Shown here piece by piece: positions 48,110 through 58,949 of a stretch of DNA of 64,000 bases. The notes beneath the pieces were generated by a model. That model saw nothing but the letters and a program-made list of their open reading frames with translations. It did no database searches and had not been told where the DNA came from. The translations under genes and the position numbers were made by a program. Position 1 is the stretch's first letter; every line of letters begins with the position of its first letter. This stretch comes from Oxytricha trifallax (Eukaryota > Ciliophora > Spirotrichea > Sporadotrichida > Oxytrichidae), in contig ARYC01002648.1 of assembly GCA_000711775.1 (NCBI GenBank), forward strand, positions 1 to 64,000, in the 5' to 3' direction.

Positions 48110-48820
48110 ATAACTGAAATCTGAATAAAAATTTATTAACTCTCAAGATCAAAGCACAATCTTAAACTCAAGGATCAGCTTGATCTTTAATTGCAGTAAA
48201 ATATTAAATAGCCCCTAAGCTAGTTCTCAAATCATAAAAATAATTACTCGCCCAATTTCATTCCCTTTTTATCTACTAAACTATGCATTCTTATCAAATT
48301 ATTAAACCCAATAAGCCCTTTCTATAAATCTTAAACTCATTAAATTTTAAACTTATATAAAATCTCACAACTTTTAGAGATCACAATCACTTGTTTAATA
48401 AATCCTTATTGCACAATAATCTTTAAATATATTTTAAAATTACATTCTTAAATCATATGAGTTAATAAACTACTATCTCTAACAAACTCCAATCTCTAAA
48501 ATAGAACCAGATATTTTGATTTATATATTAATTCCAATCACTTATAACAAATTCAGACAAATATACTTTTGTTTCAAATCTTTATTTTGATCTTTAAATT
48601 AATACAACCACCTTAATTTCAAAAAAGAAATTTTCATCATGGGGATTCATCAGATGCATAGAAAACTTAATTAAAGAAAAGTTTTTTTTAAATTAAAAAA
48701 AGACTTAAATAATAAATAAAGTTGATAAGCTTTGTTTTTTATAATAGAATGGAATAGTGTGCTCGATTAAGTAGATAAATATTAAATATTTAAACAGGAC
48801 AATAATAGGTTATTAAACTG
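48110..48820. other. AT-rich spacer after E4
   Basis: No convincing frame or repeat. Confidence 0.35.
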
Positions 48821-48824
48821 ACTT

Positions 48825-49250
48825 AATATTGTAGGAATACATTTGAATTTGGAAAATTAATTAAAAATAAATAAATATTAAATCAAATTCGTGGCAGTTA
48901 AAGTTGGCCAATTTAAACAATCTTGGGCTCATTCGATAGAGAATTCAAAATAAGCTGGACTTTAATATTGGCTGTACTATTTTATCGTATCCCTGAAGCA
49001 AGATAACTTGAGTTTAATGTGAGGGTATCATTTATTGAATTTAGAGGCATTTAATTAAAGTCGAGTTATCTCGCTCCAGGGATGTGATAAAATAGTACCA
49101 CCAATAGTAAAGTCCAGCTAATTTTGAATTCTCTATCGAATGAGCCCAAGATCGTTCAAATTTACCAACTTTAACTGCCAATAATTTAATTAATTTTAAA
49201 TTTAAATATATTTAATTTCCCAATTTCGAATGTATTCCTACAATAATATT
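48825..49250. mobile_element. 426-bp foldback (MITE-like) element
   Basis: Two arms of roughly 190 bp are near-exact reverse complements, from AATATTGTAGGAATACATT at the left to its complement at the right, around a short centre near 49020-49060. A few mismatches and small indels show age. No ORF. Termini differ from the insert at 43594 and from TBE ends, so it is another family. Confidence 0.75.
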
Positions 49251-49559
49251 AATAATATATAATGAAATAGAATTAAATTTTGTAAATATAAGATAATAAT
49301 TATATACATAACAGAGATTGAAGAATTTAAAATAAATAAAGAATTTATGAAATTATAAATAAAATGTAAATAATAAATTTTTAACCATGTAGAAAATAAA
49401 GTTATATAATTGTTAAAATGGATGGAAATTGATCAATATATATATAAGCATTTTCTAGAAGAGAAATGTAGCTTAATATTAAAAAATGATAATCATCAGA
49501 ATTGGCATTATTATTTTTGAAATACCTGTGCCAATTAATGTCAAAATATGAATAATATG

Positions 49560-50405
49560 CAATTTATAATTTGCACGATTTTTACAGCTTTTTAGAGTTT
49601 AAAAAATTGAAAATATTCAGGAGCTTTTGAGAAATACTTGCAATAGATATCAATCGATTGCAGTCCATTTCGAGAAAATTCACAGTGAGATTTGAACAAG
49701 ACACCTTTTCTTGAAAATATACAGAATTAGAGAAATTGATCTTACCTTTTCAACTTAATATCAATAAAATACGTAAAATCAGAAAAATTGAAATTCATTA
49801 AAAAATTATAAATATTTCCTAGATATTTCAACATCTTATTTAAATTTAATGCATATTATACTAAAAAGGAGAAAGATGAGATACACTTAGTCTTGAATAA
49901 ATGGAAGACCAAATTTTAAATCTCAATTCCTCTTAGCATTTAAGAAAGTCTTGAAAGAAAAGGATCAGGGCATAATTCAACCAATACAAACAAGGTGAAG
50001 AGAGATGGCTACACCATGACTGAGGCCTACGCTTAAGTTAAGCCATTCCCTGTGGAAATTGAAGATAGAAATATTAGAGTTGCAAAATTGGGTTCTTTAT
50101 TGAATAATAGCGCATTATATTTTGATGTGCTCACTGTAATGCAACAGAGAGAAACACATAGATAATTACAACTAAATTAGAATAAAGCACTTAAATGCCA
50201 AAATACCCAGCTAGGAGCTATTAAAAAACTGAATAAATTACTCTGTTCTACACTGAATTAATGGCATAGACTTCGATAAAATAAGGAATACACTCGCTCT
50301 TGTAAGAGGTCTCTTCAAATGAAACTTATATTTACAAATAAATAAGACGTTAATGGATTTGCACCATAATCCAAGAATTCACATTATTATATACTAATTA
50401 AATGA
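49560..50405 (+). CDS. Unrecognised gene
   Basis: A first block, about 49575-49695 (K-I-E-N-I-Q-E-L-L-R-N-T-C-N-R-Y), is followed in another frame by about 220 codons ending at TGA 50403-50405. The latter contains L-V-L-N-K-W-K-T-K-F-Q-I-S-I, then D-G-Y-T-M-T-E-A-Y-A-Q-V-K-P, then E-D-R-N-I-R-V-A-K-L-G-S-L-L. A start at ATG 50016 is possible, but the frame is open well before it. No family recognised. Confidence 0.5.
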
Positions 50406-51029
50406 TATGAGAACTAATATTTATTTAAAGTGAGAGTATTAACCGTTAAGTAATTTATTTAAACTTATTTACATAAGACTTTAGAATAACTTACAATAAT
50501 TACCTAATTTCAATCTAATATTAATATGTTTTAGTTTTAATAACTGTAAAAAGAGGTTAACATTGTCAAACTTTATTAAAATTAAACCAAAGTAGATGAT
50601 AACAAAAACAATTAAGTTAAAATATTTATGAAATTTTATGATTTTTAAATTAATTTCAATTTCCCTAATTTTATATATTTTATTGATACTCTGTAGTTCT
50701 ATCGAATTAAGGGTTAATTAAATGCGATAACTAAAATGAAAGCCATAGTGTTTGACATGGAAATTTTCAATACTTAAGTTCCTTATTGATGTCAAATAAG
50801 TATTTAAATCAGTTTAAATGGCATTTACTGTTTGTTTAGTGCCTCGAATTACTCAGAAAAACTTCTTATAATTCTTATTTGATATATGATTGCTTATATT
50901 ATAATTTATTTGATTGAATTAATTAATATTTTTATATATATGAAAATTATATTCCCTGTATTTCTATTTTTATAATCATTAATATATTTATAAGATTATT
51001 CTTTAACACTTTAGATGAAATGATGATTA

Positions 51030-51550
51030 TACAAAGGAGTAGCAAGCCTGCACCAACTATGATTTAGAATTCATTAGGTTAAACTTGAGTCTTGCAAATG
51101 TAGAAGAATAACTAACTATTAATAAAATACAGAGAAAAAGTAGATTGAAAATTTGAGAAAGGAAAGGAAGAGGTGAGGGAATCAAAACACATCCAAGGCC
51201 AATCAAATAACAAACAGTCGCTCATAATATTTGTAATACAATTCACGCGGGAAGTGGCAGAATCTGAGGTTTGGACCAATAATAAAGGGAAAGAAATTTA
51301 TAGAGTAAATATGAATGATGAGGAATCACAGAAAAATAGAGAAAGGAATAAATATAATAATAATTTCATTTCTTACGAACTTGCTACACAATTAAATGGA
51401 AATTATATTTCCTTAATTTATTTATTTATTAATTAAATATATTTCCTATTTTTACACATATATCCTTATTAAATATTAATATTTATAGTATATTTAAATT
51501 TATTTGTCTATAATTAATATAACAAATTATTGTTTGTAGTGAAATTAGTT
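51030..51550 (+). CDS. Unrecognised gene, two frames
   Basis: About 51030-51150 reads A-C-T-N-Y-D-L-E-F-I-R-L-N-L-S-L-A-N. A one-base slip leads to about 51155-51440 (V-R-E-S-K-H-I-Q-G-Q-S-N-N-K-Q; E-S-E-V-W-T-N-N-K-G-K-E-I-Y-R-V). The tail after 51420 is AT-rich. It may continue the gene ending at 50405. Confidence 0.45.
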
Positions 51551-52065
51551 TTTTTCCCATTAATTTGACTAATTGTTTCGATAAATCTTCTAATTTGTTT
51601 TATAATTAAAACATTTATATTGATTAGCATATTGATGAGTATATTTCAGAATATTCTTGTATTTTTTCTCTAGATTATTTAACACTCCTAAAAAATTAAT
51701 ACTTGTTAAATCATTTATTCCTTTGTGAATTTTTATTTATATCATTTTGTTTAGGCTTTTATTTTGCACATTTTAAAAAATATAATTTCATATACATTTA
51801 TAAAATATATATTGATTTATTTTATTTAATTTTCCAACTAATTTGGTTTATGTTATTAATTATAATGTTTCTTAAATCAAAGTTATAAGTTATTTATTAG
51901 TTATTATATAATTTAAAATAAATTATTAATATATATAATTAATTTAAAATAGTTTCAGAATAAAGAGATAAAACAGCATCACAAATAAAATACAATTAGC
52001 TCTATAAGATTTTAATATTAAAAACTAATTATTAAAGATAATAAATCATAGAAAGAGCAGAATAA

Positions 52066-52360
52066 ATGAAGAAGTTTATTATCTCACTCGCAGCAGTCGG
52101 CTTTACCACTGCTGATTTCAGCATCAAAAATCCCTTCAGAGGTCACAAACGAGCAAACATTTGGTGCTGGTCAGGTCAGATACTTAAGTGCATTGAAACT
52201 GCCTGCCCATCTGCCTAAAAGTGAAATTAGTTCAAGTACTGCATCCATAATGTTTCTCAACCAGATGCTTAAAAACAACCAAATACTGCTGTGAAGACCT
52301 ACGGTAAAATAAACCAAGGTGGAGTCTGTGAAAAGCACACCCAATCATAATTTTTAATAT
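52066..52360 (+). CDS. Small secreted Cys-containing protein candidate
   Basis: ATG 52066 opens a 51-codon frame with a signal-peptide-like start (M-K-K-F-I-I-S-L-A-A-V-G-F) and Cys residues (W-C-W-S-G-Q-I-L-K-C and T-A-C-P). After TGA 52219-52221 the same frame continues protein-like with more Cys (F-K-Y-C-I-H-N-V-S-Q-P and G-G-V-C-E-K-H-T) to about 52350. The region is GC-richer than its flanks. Function unknown; the TGA may be a true end or a lesion. Confidence 0.45.
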
Positions 52361-52478
52361 GTAATATATAATAATTTAATAACTCTATTATATAAGCTCA
52401 CACTTTAATGGAAATTACCCTAATCTATAAATTAATGAAAGTATAAGAAAATATAACTTTCTGCTACGTTTCGTGACG

Positions 52479-53442
52479 ATGCAGCCTAAGAATTAGCCTG
52501 AATTGTTTCATGCTATTAGAGATATTGCTAAAATTCTAAAATTTTCCATATAAAAAGTGAGAAATGCATGCTCTCTGAAGGAGGAGGTGCCATGCTCTAG
52601 AGCAGGATAAAAAAGTAATAATAAAAAAGAGCTACAATAACAACACAAATACTTCATAGTAAGTGAATAGAGTCTAATAAACTACAAACGAGAGCCATGC
52701 TCTTCTATAGGAAGTTCCCTCATTAGAAAGTAACAACTTCCTAAATTTATTACATCTACAAAATAGCAAATAAAATATAAAGTCATGAGAACGTGCTATT
52801 AGATGAACTACTAAAAATATAATTAGTTGTTATTATAGAGAAAATAGCAGTTTTCTTCTCTTCTCTCTATTGTAGCTCTAAATATAAAGATAATTTACAT
52901 CGTTGAATTTATTTTCAAGCCATACTAGGTAGACTAACATTCATGGGCGAGAACATATTAAAATTAGCAACTCAATTAAAATAGGTCTAAAACTGAAAAC
53001 TTTTGCTGCTATAGTGGCTATAAGCAGAGAAAAAGGGCTTGAAGGTTACTTAATAAAATACAAATCGATTAATAAGTAAGATACTTTAAAATTTATTGAA
53101 TACCTATAAATGAAGAATAAATAATAAACAATCACAATATTTTGGGATAATTTACGAAGCCACCATAGTAAGGTGTAAGAAAAGGTTTAGTCATACAACT
53201 GGAACTGCTTATATAATGCACCATACTTGCCTGAGTTTCACTGCATAGAGGAGGTATTCTCTCAAATAAAACATTTTTATAAGCAGAAGGTGAAAGCAAG
53301 TGACTTTAAGTTAAGCGAGACCTAGCATGGATAAGTTATAAAAAATGCAATTGAGAGTATAGAAGTTGAGAATATTTAAAGAGTCTTAGACAAAATGAAG
53401 AACTACATAGATTTATAAACGTTTAGCAATAAGTACTTGTGA
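52479..53442 (+). pseudogene. Transposase of E5, first Asp lost
   Basis: N-terminal helix-turn-helix: I-R-D-I-A-K-I-L-K-F-S-I-Q-K-V. The first catalytic block reads I-I-Y-I-V-E-F-I-F-K-P where E2 has I-I-Y-D-D-E-V-I-F, so the Asp is gone. The second (F-W-D-N-L-R-S-H-H-S-K) and third (F-H-C-I-E-E-V-F) are present, 33 residues apart. One frame change near 52990. The stop is TGA 53440-53442. The open frame extends upstream of ATG 52479 to about 52448, so the start is uncertain. Confidence 0.75.
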
Positions 53443-53589
53443 ATTTTGTTCACTCCATAGAACTGCCTTCTAGCACCCTCTCATTTTGAGGATTCATAGT
53501 TTATAATTTGGAAAATTTAGTGAATTAATAATTTAATTAAAGTTAATCAGAATACTTAATATACAATGAAAAATGGAAATGTCTAATCA

Positions 53590-53835
53590 AGCGTTTCATC
53601 TTCTTGATCTTCATCGTCATCTTCATCCTGATTTATCTCAAAGTCTTTTAAGTCCCCTCAATGTGTAGTCTTGCGAAGCACCTGTCCAGTGACACCTGTG
53701 GTCTTACCAGGTGGGACCACTAAAAAATAAAAAATAAAGATATTCTTTTTAAAACTTACATTTTAAGTGAGTGCTGTACATCCGTCTGCGTCTGATCTAT
53801 AAGAATTCTTTTTAATATATAAAGTTTTTGATTAA
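53590..53835 (-). CDS. Two-exon coding segment inside E5
   Basis: Leftward: S-D-A-D-G-C-T-A-L-T, GTAAGT donor, 40-nt intron (53759-53720) ending TTTTTTAG, then P-P-G-K-T-T-G-V-T-G-Q-V-L-R-K. After a TGA in the same frame an acidic tail follows (D-F-E-I-N-Q-D-E-D-D-D-E-D). It lies between the transposase and 22-kDa stop codons. It resembles 28530-28770 in exon 1, intron and upstream AT sequence. Not recognised. Confidence 0.35.
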
Positions 53836-53858
53836 ATTTATCAATTTCCTATTATAAA

Positions 53859-54583
53859 TCATAATTCCTGAATCATAGCTATGTCTCCCAGCTACCCGCC
53901 TACTGCCCTCCTTTTACTATCATTCTCACGTATATAGTCGTCAAACGATGCAGATATTTGATGATATTCTCTTTTCTTTCTATGAGAGCGGGGCTTAGAT
54001 TTAGGCTTAAGCATAGCAAGAGCTTCCCCCTTTGATTATATATTATATTTATTTATATAAAACACTTACTTGAAATAAATGGCTTTCCTTGTAGCTATCT
54101 ATTCACCTCATCCTTTATAAGTATTCTTTCTTTTTCTTCTTCTAAGGTATCGCTTAAGTTTCTTGTCCTGTTTGCATGCTTTATGAGCGATGACAGATAG
54201 TTAGTATGGAGGGAGCCCAAGACCCCGTAGAAGTATTTTCTATCTGGCAGCACTTGATAGTCTGAGTAGTAATTCATAAATTTCATAATATATGGATCCT
54301 CCTGAATTTGTTTTTAAAAAATGTTCTTGACTGAAAGTTTTTCATAATAGGGTACGTTCAGCTATACCACCTCTCCATATTTTAAAAGCTGCTTCTCTCC
54401 AGCCAAAAAGTCTTTGATGAACCTTATGGTAACATGATCATCGATAGTCAAAAAGCACCCCTCTATGAGAGTTAATAATAGTATCTTACTGTTGAATCGT
54501 AAAAAATTTATCTAGTCATTTTTCGACCTCAATTTATTTTGGAATTCTCTGATGTCATTAGTATAAACGCCATTGCTCTCCAT
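53859..54583 (-). pseudogene. 22-kDa protein gene of E5
   Basis: The best-preserved E2-type copy: from ATG 54583 one frame runs ~170 codons, M-E-S-N-G-V-Y-T-N-D-I-R-E-F, then R-S-K-N-D-Q-I-N-F, then L-P-D-R-K-Y-F-Y-G-V-L. The intron at 54030-54069 precedes A-L-A-M-L-K-P-K-S-K and K-K-R-E-Y-H-Q-I-S-A-S-F. One extra G in the five-G run at the exon-2 start puts exon 2 out of frame. Ends at TGA 53859. Confidence 0.75.
54030..54069 (-). other. Intron in E5 22-kDa gene
   Basis: 40 nt, GTAAGTGTT...ATCAAAG on the minus strand, at the position shared by all five copies, following P-F-I-S. Confidence 0.65.
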
Positions 54584-54973
54584 GTGTTAAAAATTAATTT
54601 AATATTTAATATTAGTATTAATCGAAATCTATAAACTTTTCTGTTGTAAAATTTGATTCATGAGTATAAATAAGATAACTTAACTGATATTCAGGCTTGA
54701 GCTATAGCTAAACATGCTGGCCAGAATATATAATTGGTTTGTATAATATGAAAAACCTTTAACTTAATAAGCATACTTTTAAAAGAATTATAAAAAAATT
54801 ATTTATATTCTTATATTTATCTAATAAATACAAAGGTGCTAACTTCCTCCATTAGGAGCTTTGAAAATCATGAATTTAAATAGTTTATATAATTTTCAAA
54901 TAATTAAGAGTATAAACATCAACTCACTTCACATGAGGATTTTTAATTACACTCTTAACTCTTTCTTATATCT

Positions 54974-55545
54974 CCTAAGTTTTTACTAAAAAAATTGACC
55001 CTCCTTAGTTTTTACTAATTTGTTATATAATTGTAAAATCAATATAATAAGCTGGACCTTAAACAAGGTTATACAACTAAAATTTATTTGTATAAAGATT
55101 AGTAAATAATCAATAATTTTTGATTTTATTAAAATAAATTTATACTTTCCTATTAAATATAAATGAGCTTGGTGACTATGGCCATCTACTATTGTAAAAT
55201 TACTTGTAATATTAAGAAAATTGATGTTTTTATAATAAAAGTATAAGCAATATATTAATTATACAATTATTATAAAATAACAAATACTTAGCTAACGCTT
55301 ATAATAGGTATAATAATAATTTATTTATGCCCTATAAAGATAAAGTAAATTATATTATTTAAGTTTCCTTTTATTATGTTATTTACACTTATTAAGTTAT
55401 ATCCGATTATATAGTTTAATAAATATAAAATAGAAAAATGGTACGATAGTATAGTGATGAAAAAGGAAAAAACCCTGAAACTCTTGTGAAAAAATTTATC
55501 CTAAGTTTTTACTAAAAAAATTGGCTCTCCTAAGTTTCTACTAAA
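54974..55545. repeat. Repeated motif upstream of the E5 MT-A70-like gene
   Basis: CCTAAGTTTTTACTAAAAAA followed by ATTG and a second CCTWAGTTTYTACTAA occurs at 54974-55020 and again at 55500-55545. The reverse complement occurs in E2 at the matching place (16803-16849, partial copy 17339-17365). The right copy is about 80 bp before the gene start. Confidence 0.55.
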
Positions 55546-55625
55546 TCCAATATTCAAAATAAAAGATAGTTCAGGAATTTAAAGAGTGAAAGAAGCACTG
55601 AGAAGAAAAGTATAATAAAACTAAA

Positions 55626-56615
55626 ATGACTAAGAAGATGGACAAATAGAAGATCATCATATCTGCAAATTTTTTATGTGCGAGTTTTGTGAAACACCTA
55701 CTGCTCATGATACCTTAAACTCTCTAGAAGTTCACTATTCAAATTATCATAGAGAAGCTTACAAATTTGCAAGAGATAAAACTAAGCTCAAAGAACGAAC
55801 ATGCTAGTACTGCGAGGTTGTTAAGGAGAGAGCCTTCAACTGTAAGATTCATGAAAAAACTTGTAAGTTTAAAACCAACAAATCCAAAGCAATAGGCAAA
55901 GTGAAGGATGACAAAAGAAGTCAAAATTTTCCTATAGGCCTTGCAAAAGATGAGATGGAAGTTATAGATGGGTACCGGCTTATACCCATCTCGCAGAAGT
56001 TATACGAAATCACTTACAAAACAATAACGAAGCCAGTGATTTTCGATGGAGACATTAACGATTATGAAATGTGGGGAAAAAATCTCAAAAGACGCTATGG
56101 AGAGATACAACAAGCTTTATGAAGTCGTTCTAATGGATCAAGCCTATAGAATAAAGCAAGGAGTACCATATGATACAGTGTCTGACGAGGAAATTATAAA
56201 TATGCCTATTGAGTTGGTGTAAGAGAGAGGCATACTCATAATTTGGTTTGTAATTCGAAAGAAAGAGGTTGCTAGATAGTTCCTGAAAATTCACGGCTAT
56301 GATGAAGTTGAAAAATGTGAATGGATAAAACTGACAAAAAATCACAAATTGCACAAAGGATCTGGCATGTACACTGCCCATAATAATGAGAGCTTCCTCA
56401 TTGGAAAAAAAGGCTACGTTACCGACATGTATTATGTGACTGATAATGGCATCTTCGCGGAAGTAGGTAAGCACTCTGAAAAGCCCAAGGAGATATATGA
56501 TTTCATTCAACAGATGGCACCTGATAGGCTTAACTTAGAAGTATTTGCTAGAACAAATAACATCAAACATAAATTTACATCTTTTGGTAACTAGCTGAAA
56601 AAGATTGTGACATGA
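55626..56615 (+). pseudogene. Zinc-finger + MT-A70 methyltransferase-like protein (E5 third gene)
   Basis: Begins M-T-K-K-M-D-K; after a frameshift near 55675 two Cys/His clusters follow (C-E-F-C-E-T-P-T-A-H with H-Y-S-N-Y-H; C-Q-Y-C ... C-K-I-H-E-K-T-C). A second shift near 56110 leads into the MT-A70-like domain: L-M-D-Q-A-Y where active enzymes have D-P-P-W, then P-Y-D-T-V-S-D-E-E, I-I-W-F-V, G-K-K-G-Y-V-T and E-V-G-K-H-S-E-K-P-K-E-I-Y. Ends a few codons after S-F-G-N-Q-L at TGA 56613-56615, as in E2. Likely RNA- or DNA-binding, with doubtful methyl transfer. Confidence 0.75.
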
Positions 56616-56788
56616 ATAATGGAAAAGGTTTAATTAGCATTTAAGTATAGCATAAATAATTAAATGAATATGTTTAAATAATTAAATATTATGAATGCAA
56701 TGAATTCGGTTTCTGTATAAATGGAGAAACAATCCAACCGCCAGTCTAGGCTGAAAGATGTCAATCACACAACGACTGCTTCAAGTGA

Positions 56789-57228
56789 TCACCACTGAAA
56801 CGAATTCCATTTCTGCATATCAAGAATTCCACTTAGTTGAAGCGGAGTTGGCTTAGAGATTTTCGGTTAGTAAATTGAGTTTTCCTGTAATTGGTAAGCT
56901 TTTCCTGTTAATGATGAGTGTAGGGTAACATATATAAGATGAGGCTAGTACTTACTCATTTCACCATCAACGTCGTAATTCACAAGGATAGTAGATCCGT
57001 AGAGGTCAAGAACTTCCTCTGAGGAAAGTAAACCAAGAAAATTTATTTTCTCCCATGCTAAACCTTCAGAATGAACCCAGACTTTAAGGACGAGCTCTTC
57101 TTCAAAGACATTGACAACCAGAAAGCTTCCCTCAGCTGCGCTAAAATCTCCCAAGAAATCAAAATCGGAAACAAGGATAACAGAAAGTTCCAAGATGATA
57201 TCTACATTTCAGAGAAGAGCAAGCACTG
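56789..57228 (-). CDS. Unrecognised gene with a 51-nt intron
   Basis: Leftward open frame with balanced composition: D-F-D-F-L-G-D-F-S-A-A-E-G-S-F, then S-E-G-L-A-W-E-K-I-N-F-L-G, then L-V-N-Y-D-V-D-G-E-M. A GTAAGT donor (56955) and CAG acceptor (56905) bound a 51-nt intron whose removal continues the frame (R-K-A-Y-Q-L-Q-E-N-S) to TGA 56789. No ATG is visible before the upstream TGA at 57229, so the 5' end is missing. The opposite strand is also open (56758-57114, and about 57020-57228), so strand choice rests mainly on the splice signals. Confidence 0.4.
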
Positions 57229-57239
57229 AGCAATTGATG

Positions 57240-57950
57240 ATGATTTTTTAGATATAATTTATTGCCCTCAATTATAATCAATTCTCTTGTGAAAATTACA
57301 AAATTTCACCTTCTTTTCCTTTTATTTCTTTAATTTTCAGTTGTTATTGCAAAAATTCTCGTATTTATTTCATATTTTCTTCATCCTAATTGTTATAAAC
57401 TTTTATATAAGGTAAGTGTTCAAAAGACAGCGTAAACATATAATCTTAACAGTCTCTTTATACATTATTTTACTATATTTGTGATTTATTTTAATTAAAT
57501 AAAACATTATGATGTTTCTTAAAACTTGCAAGATAAATTTGATAGATTAACAGTAAATTTTCAAGTGAAAATTGTGGAGATATCTAGACAAATTTTACAG
57601 AATTAATTATTACAATATGTTGATAGTGCATTATTAAAACATGAAAGAAGAGGATAATACTATAAAAATATTAAATTACTAAGGAGCAACAGGAATTGAT
57701 TATATATGGAATTAAATTAAGCTACAAGTAAATTATGAACATAAAAATTAATTCAATAAGTTTATTGCTTGAATAATTGAGAAAATATTGCAAACAGATT
57801 TAATTAACTAAATAAGAAGTCTAGCACTACAATGGAAAGAATAATTTACTGAGCCCACCTTATATAGAATCAATTTTTTAAAGTATTTTTCAATGATTTA
57901 CAACACTTTAAAAAATATTATATAATCTTGAAATTAAAAAACTGATAAAT
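57240..57950. other. AT-rich spacer, nothing recognised
   Basis: No convincing frame. Confidence 0.35.
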
Positions 57951-57959
57951 TAGAAAGAG

Positions 57960-58283
57960 AATGTATCATATCTATTAAAATTTAAGTGGTAAATAACTAC
58001 AATAAGAGAAACGAATCTTTATAGTTATGATTTATTATTAGTTGTGCAGGAAAATTATGAACTCTTAAAATATAGATTAGTGGAATATTTAGACCTAGAA
58101 GATGACTATGAGAAGATCTCCGATAATTATAAAGAGAAAAAGATAGAATGTTTAATGAGTATTACAAAGTCCTAAGAACAGAAGAATAGAAATAAAATGG
58201 TTTTATAGCTTAAAATAAGAGAAAAAGAGGCAATAAATAAAAGAACTCAAATTAAGATCAAATTCAAATAAGGAATATGACAT
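57960..58283 (+). CDS. Unrecognised coiled-coil gene segment
   Basis: About 85 rightward codons ending at TGA near 58280: L-V-E-Y-L-D-L-E-D-D-Y-E-K-I-S-D-N, then Q-L-K-I-R-E-K-E-A-I-N-K-R. Highly charged, heptad-like. The start is not resolved. Confidence 0.4.
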
Positions 58284-58654
58284 GCTTCAATATAATAAAT
58301 AAATTAACTATAAATCATAAAGTTGTTAAGTAATAAATTGGAAGATAGAAAATCTAATGCTTTAAAGAATATAAATAGGCAAATAAGATGGTAACAAAAG
58401 AAATAAAATAACTTCCATTAAAATAATAAATAAGAATCTGTATACCTATAAATTTACAATAAAAATAAAAATTATAAATGTTAAATTCTTAAAAAACTAT
58501 AATGTAATTAAAAATCATAATAATAAAAAGCATAATAGTCAAGATAAGCATTTGCTTAAAATTAATATAAATAAAAGCTTATCATAAAAAATAAAATGAA
58601 GTTATTTAAATAATTAAGATTTAAAATGGATATTAAACAAATATTATTTTAAAC

Positions 58655-58945
58655 TCTAATTAATCCTTTAACCATCTATAGACCCTTAGGTGTTCATACA
58701 TTACAGTAAGATGCATTAAAAGATTCCCTAAAAGACAAGACTGGACTCTCTGAAGGTCTTCTCACCAGAGCTCAAGTAATAATAGGATATTTGGACCAAA
58801 TCGATCTCTATACTTGCTAGGTAGTCACTTAGTTTCTTATGGTGCCCAAAAGTATTCTTTTTAAATTCTCCGTACTCAATTACACTTAGAATAAATTAGA
58901 TAGACTTATGCTTGGGGGACATCAATCAAAGATAAAATATTTTCT
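58655..58945 (+). CDS. Coding island, about 95 codons, unrecognised
   Basis: A GC-richer island in AT-rich DNA. Rightward frame without TGA: Y-R-P-L-G-V-H-T-L-Q-Q-D-A-L-K-D-S, then G-L-L-T-R-A-Q-V-I-I-G-Y-L-D-Q, then D-R-L-M-L-G-G-H-Q-S-K. Sharp edges and lack of start or stop make it a good candidate for a single macronuclear-destined segment. Confidence 0.5.
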
Positions 58946-58949
58946 ATAA

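Larger units (their letters stand above)
52450..56615. mobile_element. E5: TBE-like element with MT-A70-type third gene
   Basis: Transposase (+, 52479-53442), 22-kDa gene (-, 53859-54583) and zinc-finger/MT-A70-like gene (+, 55626-56615). It is the same subfamily as E2 in opposite orientation, sharing gene sequences and the repeated motif upstream of the third gene. E2-type terminal repeats were not found around it. All genes are damaged. Confidence 0.75.

Noticed and set aside
51703..51888. 61-residue hydrophobic frame
   Set aside because: Simple F/L/I/Y composition from T-rich DNA; no supporting context.
56130..56510. 126-residue minus-strand frame
   Set aside because: Exactly antisense to the MT-A70-like domain of E5.
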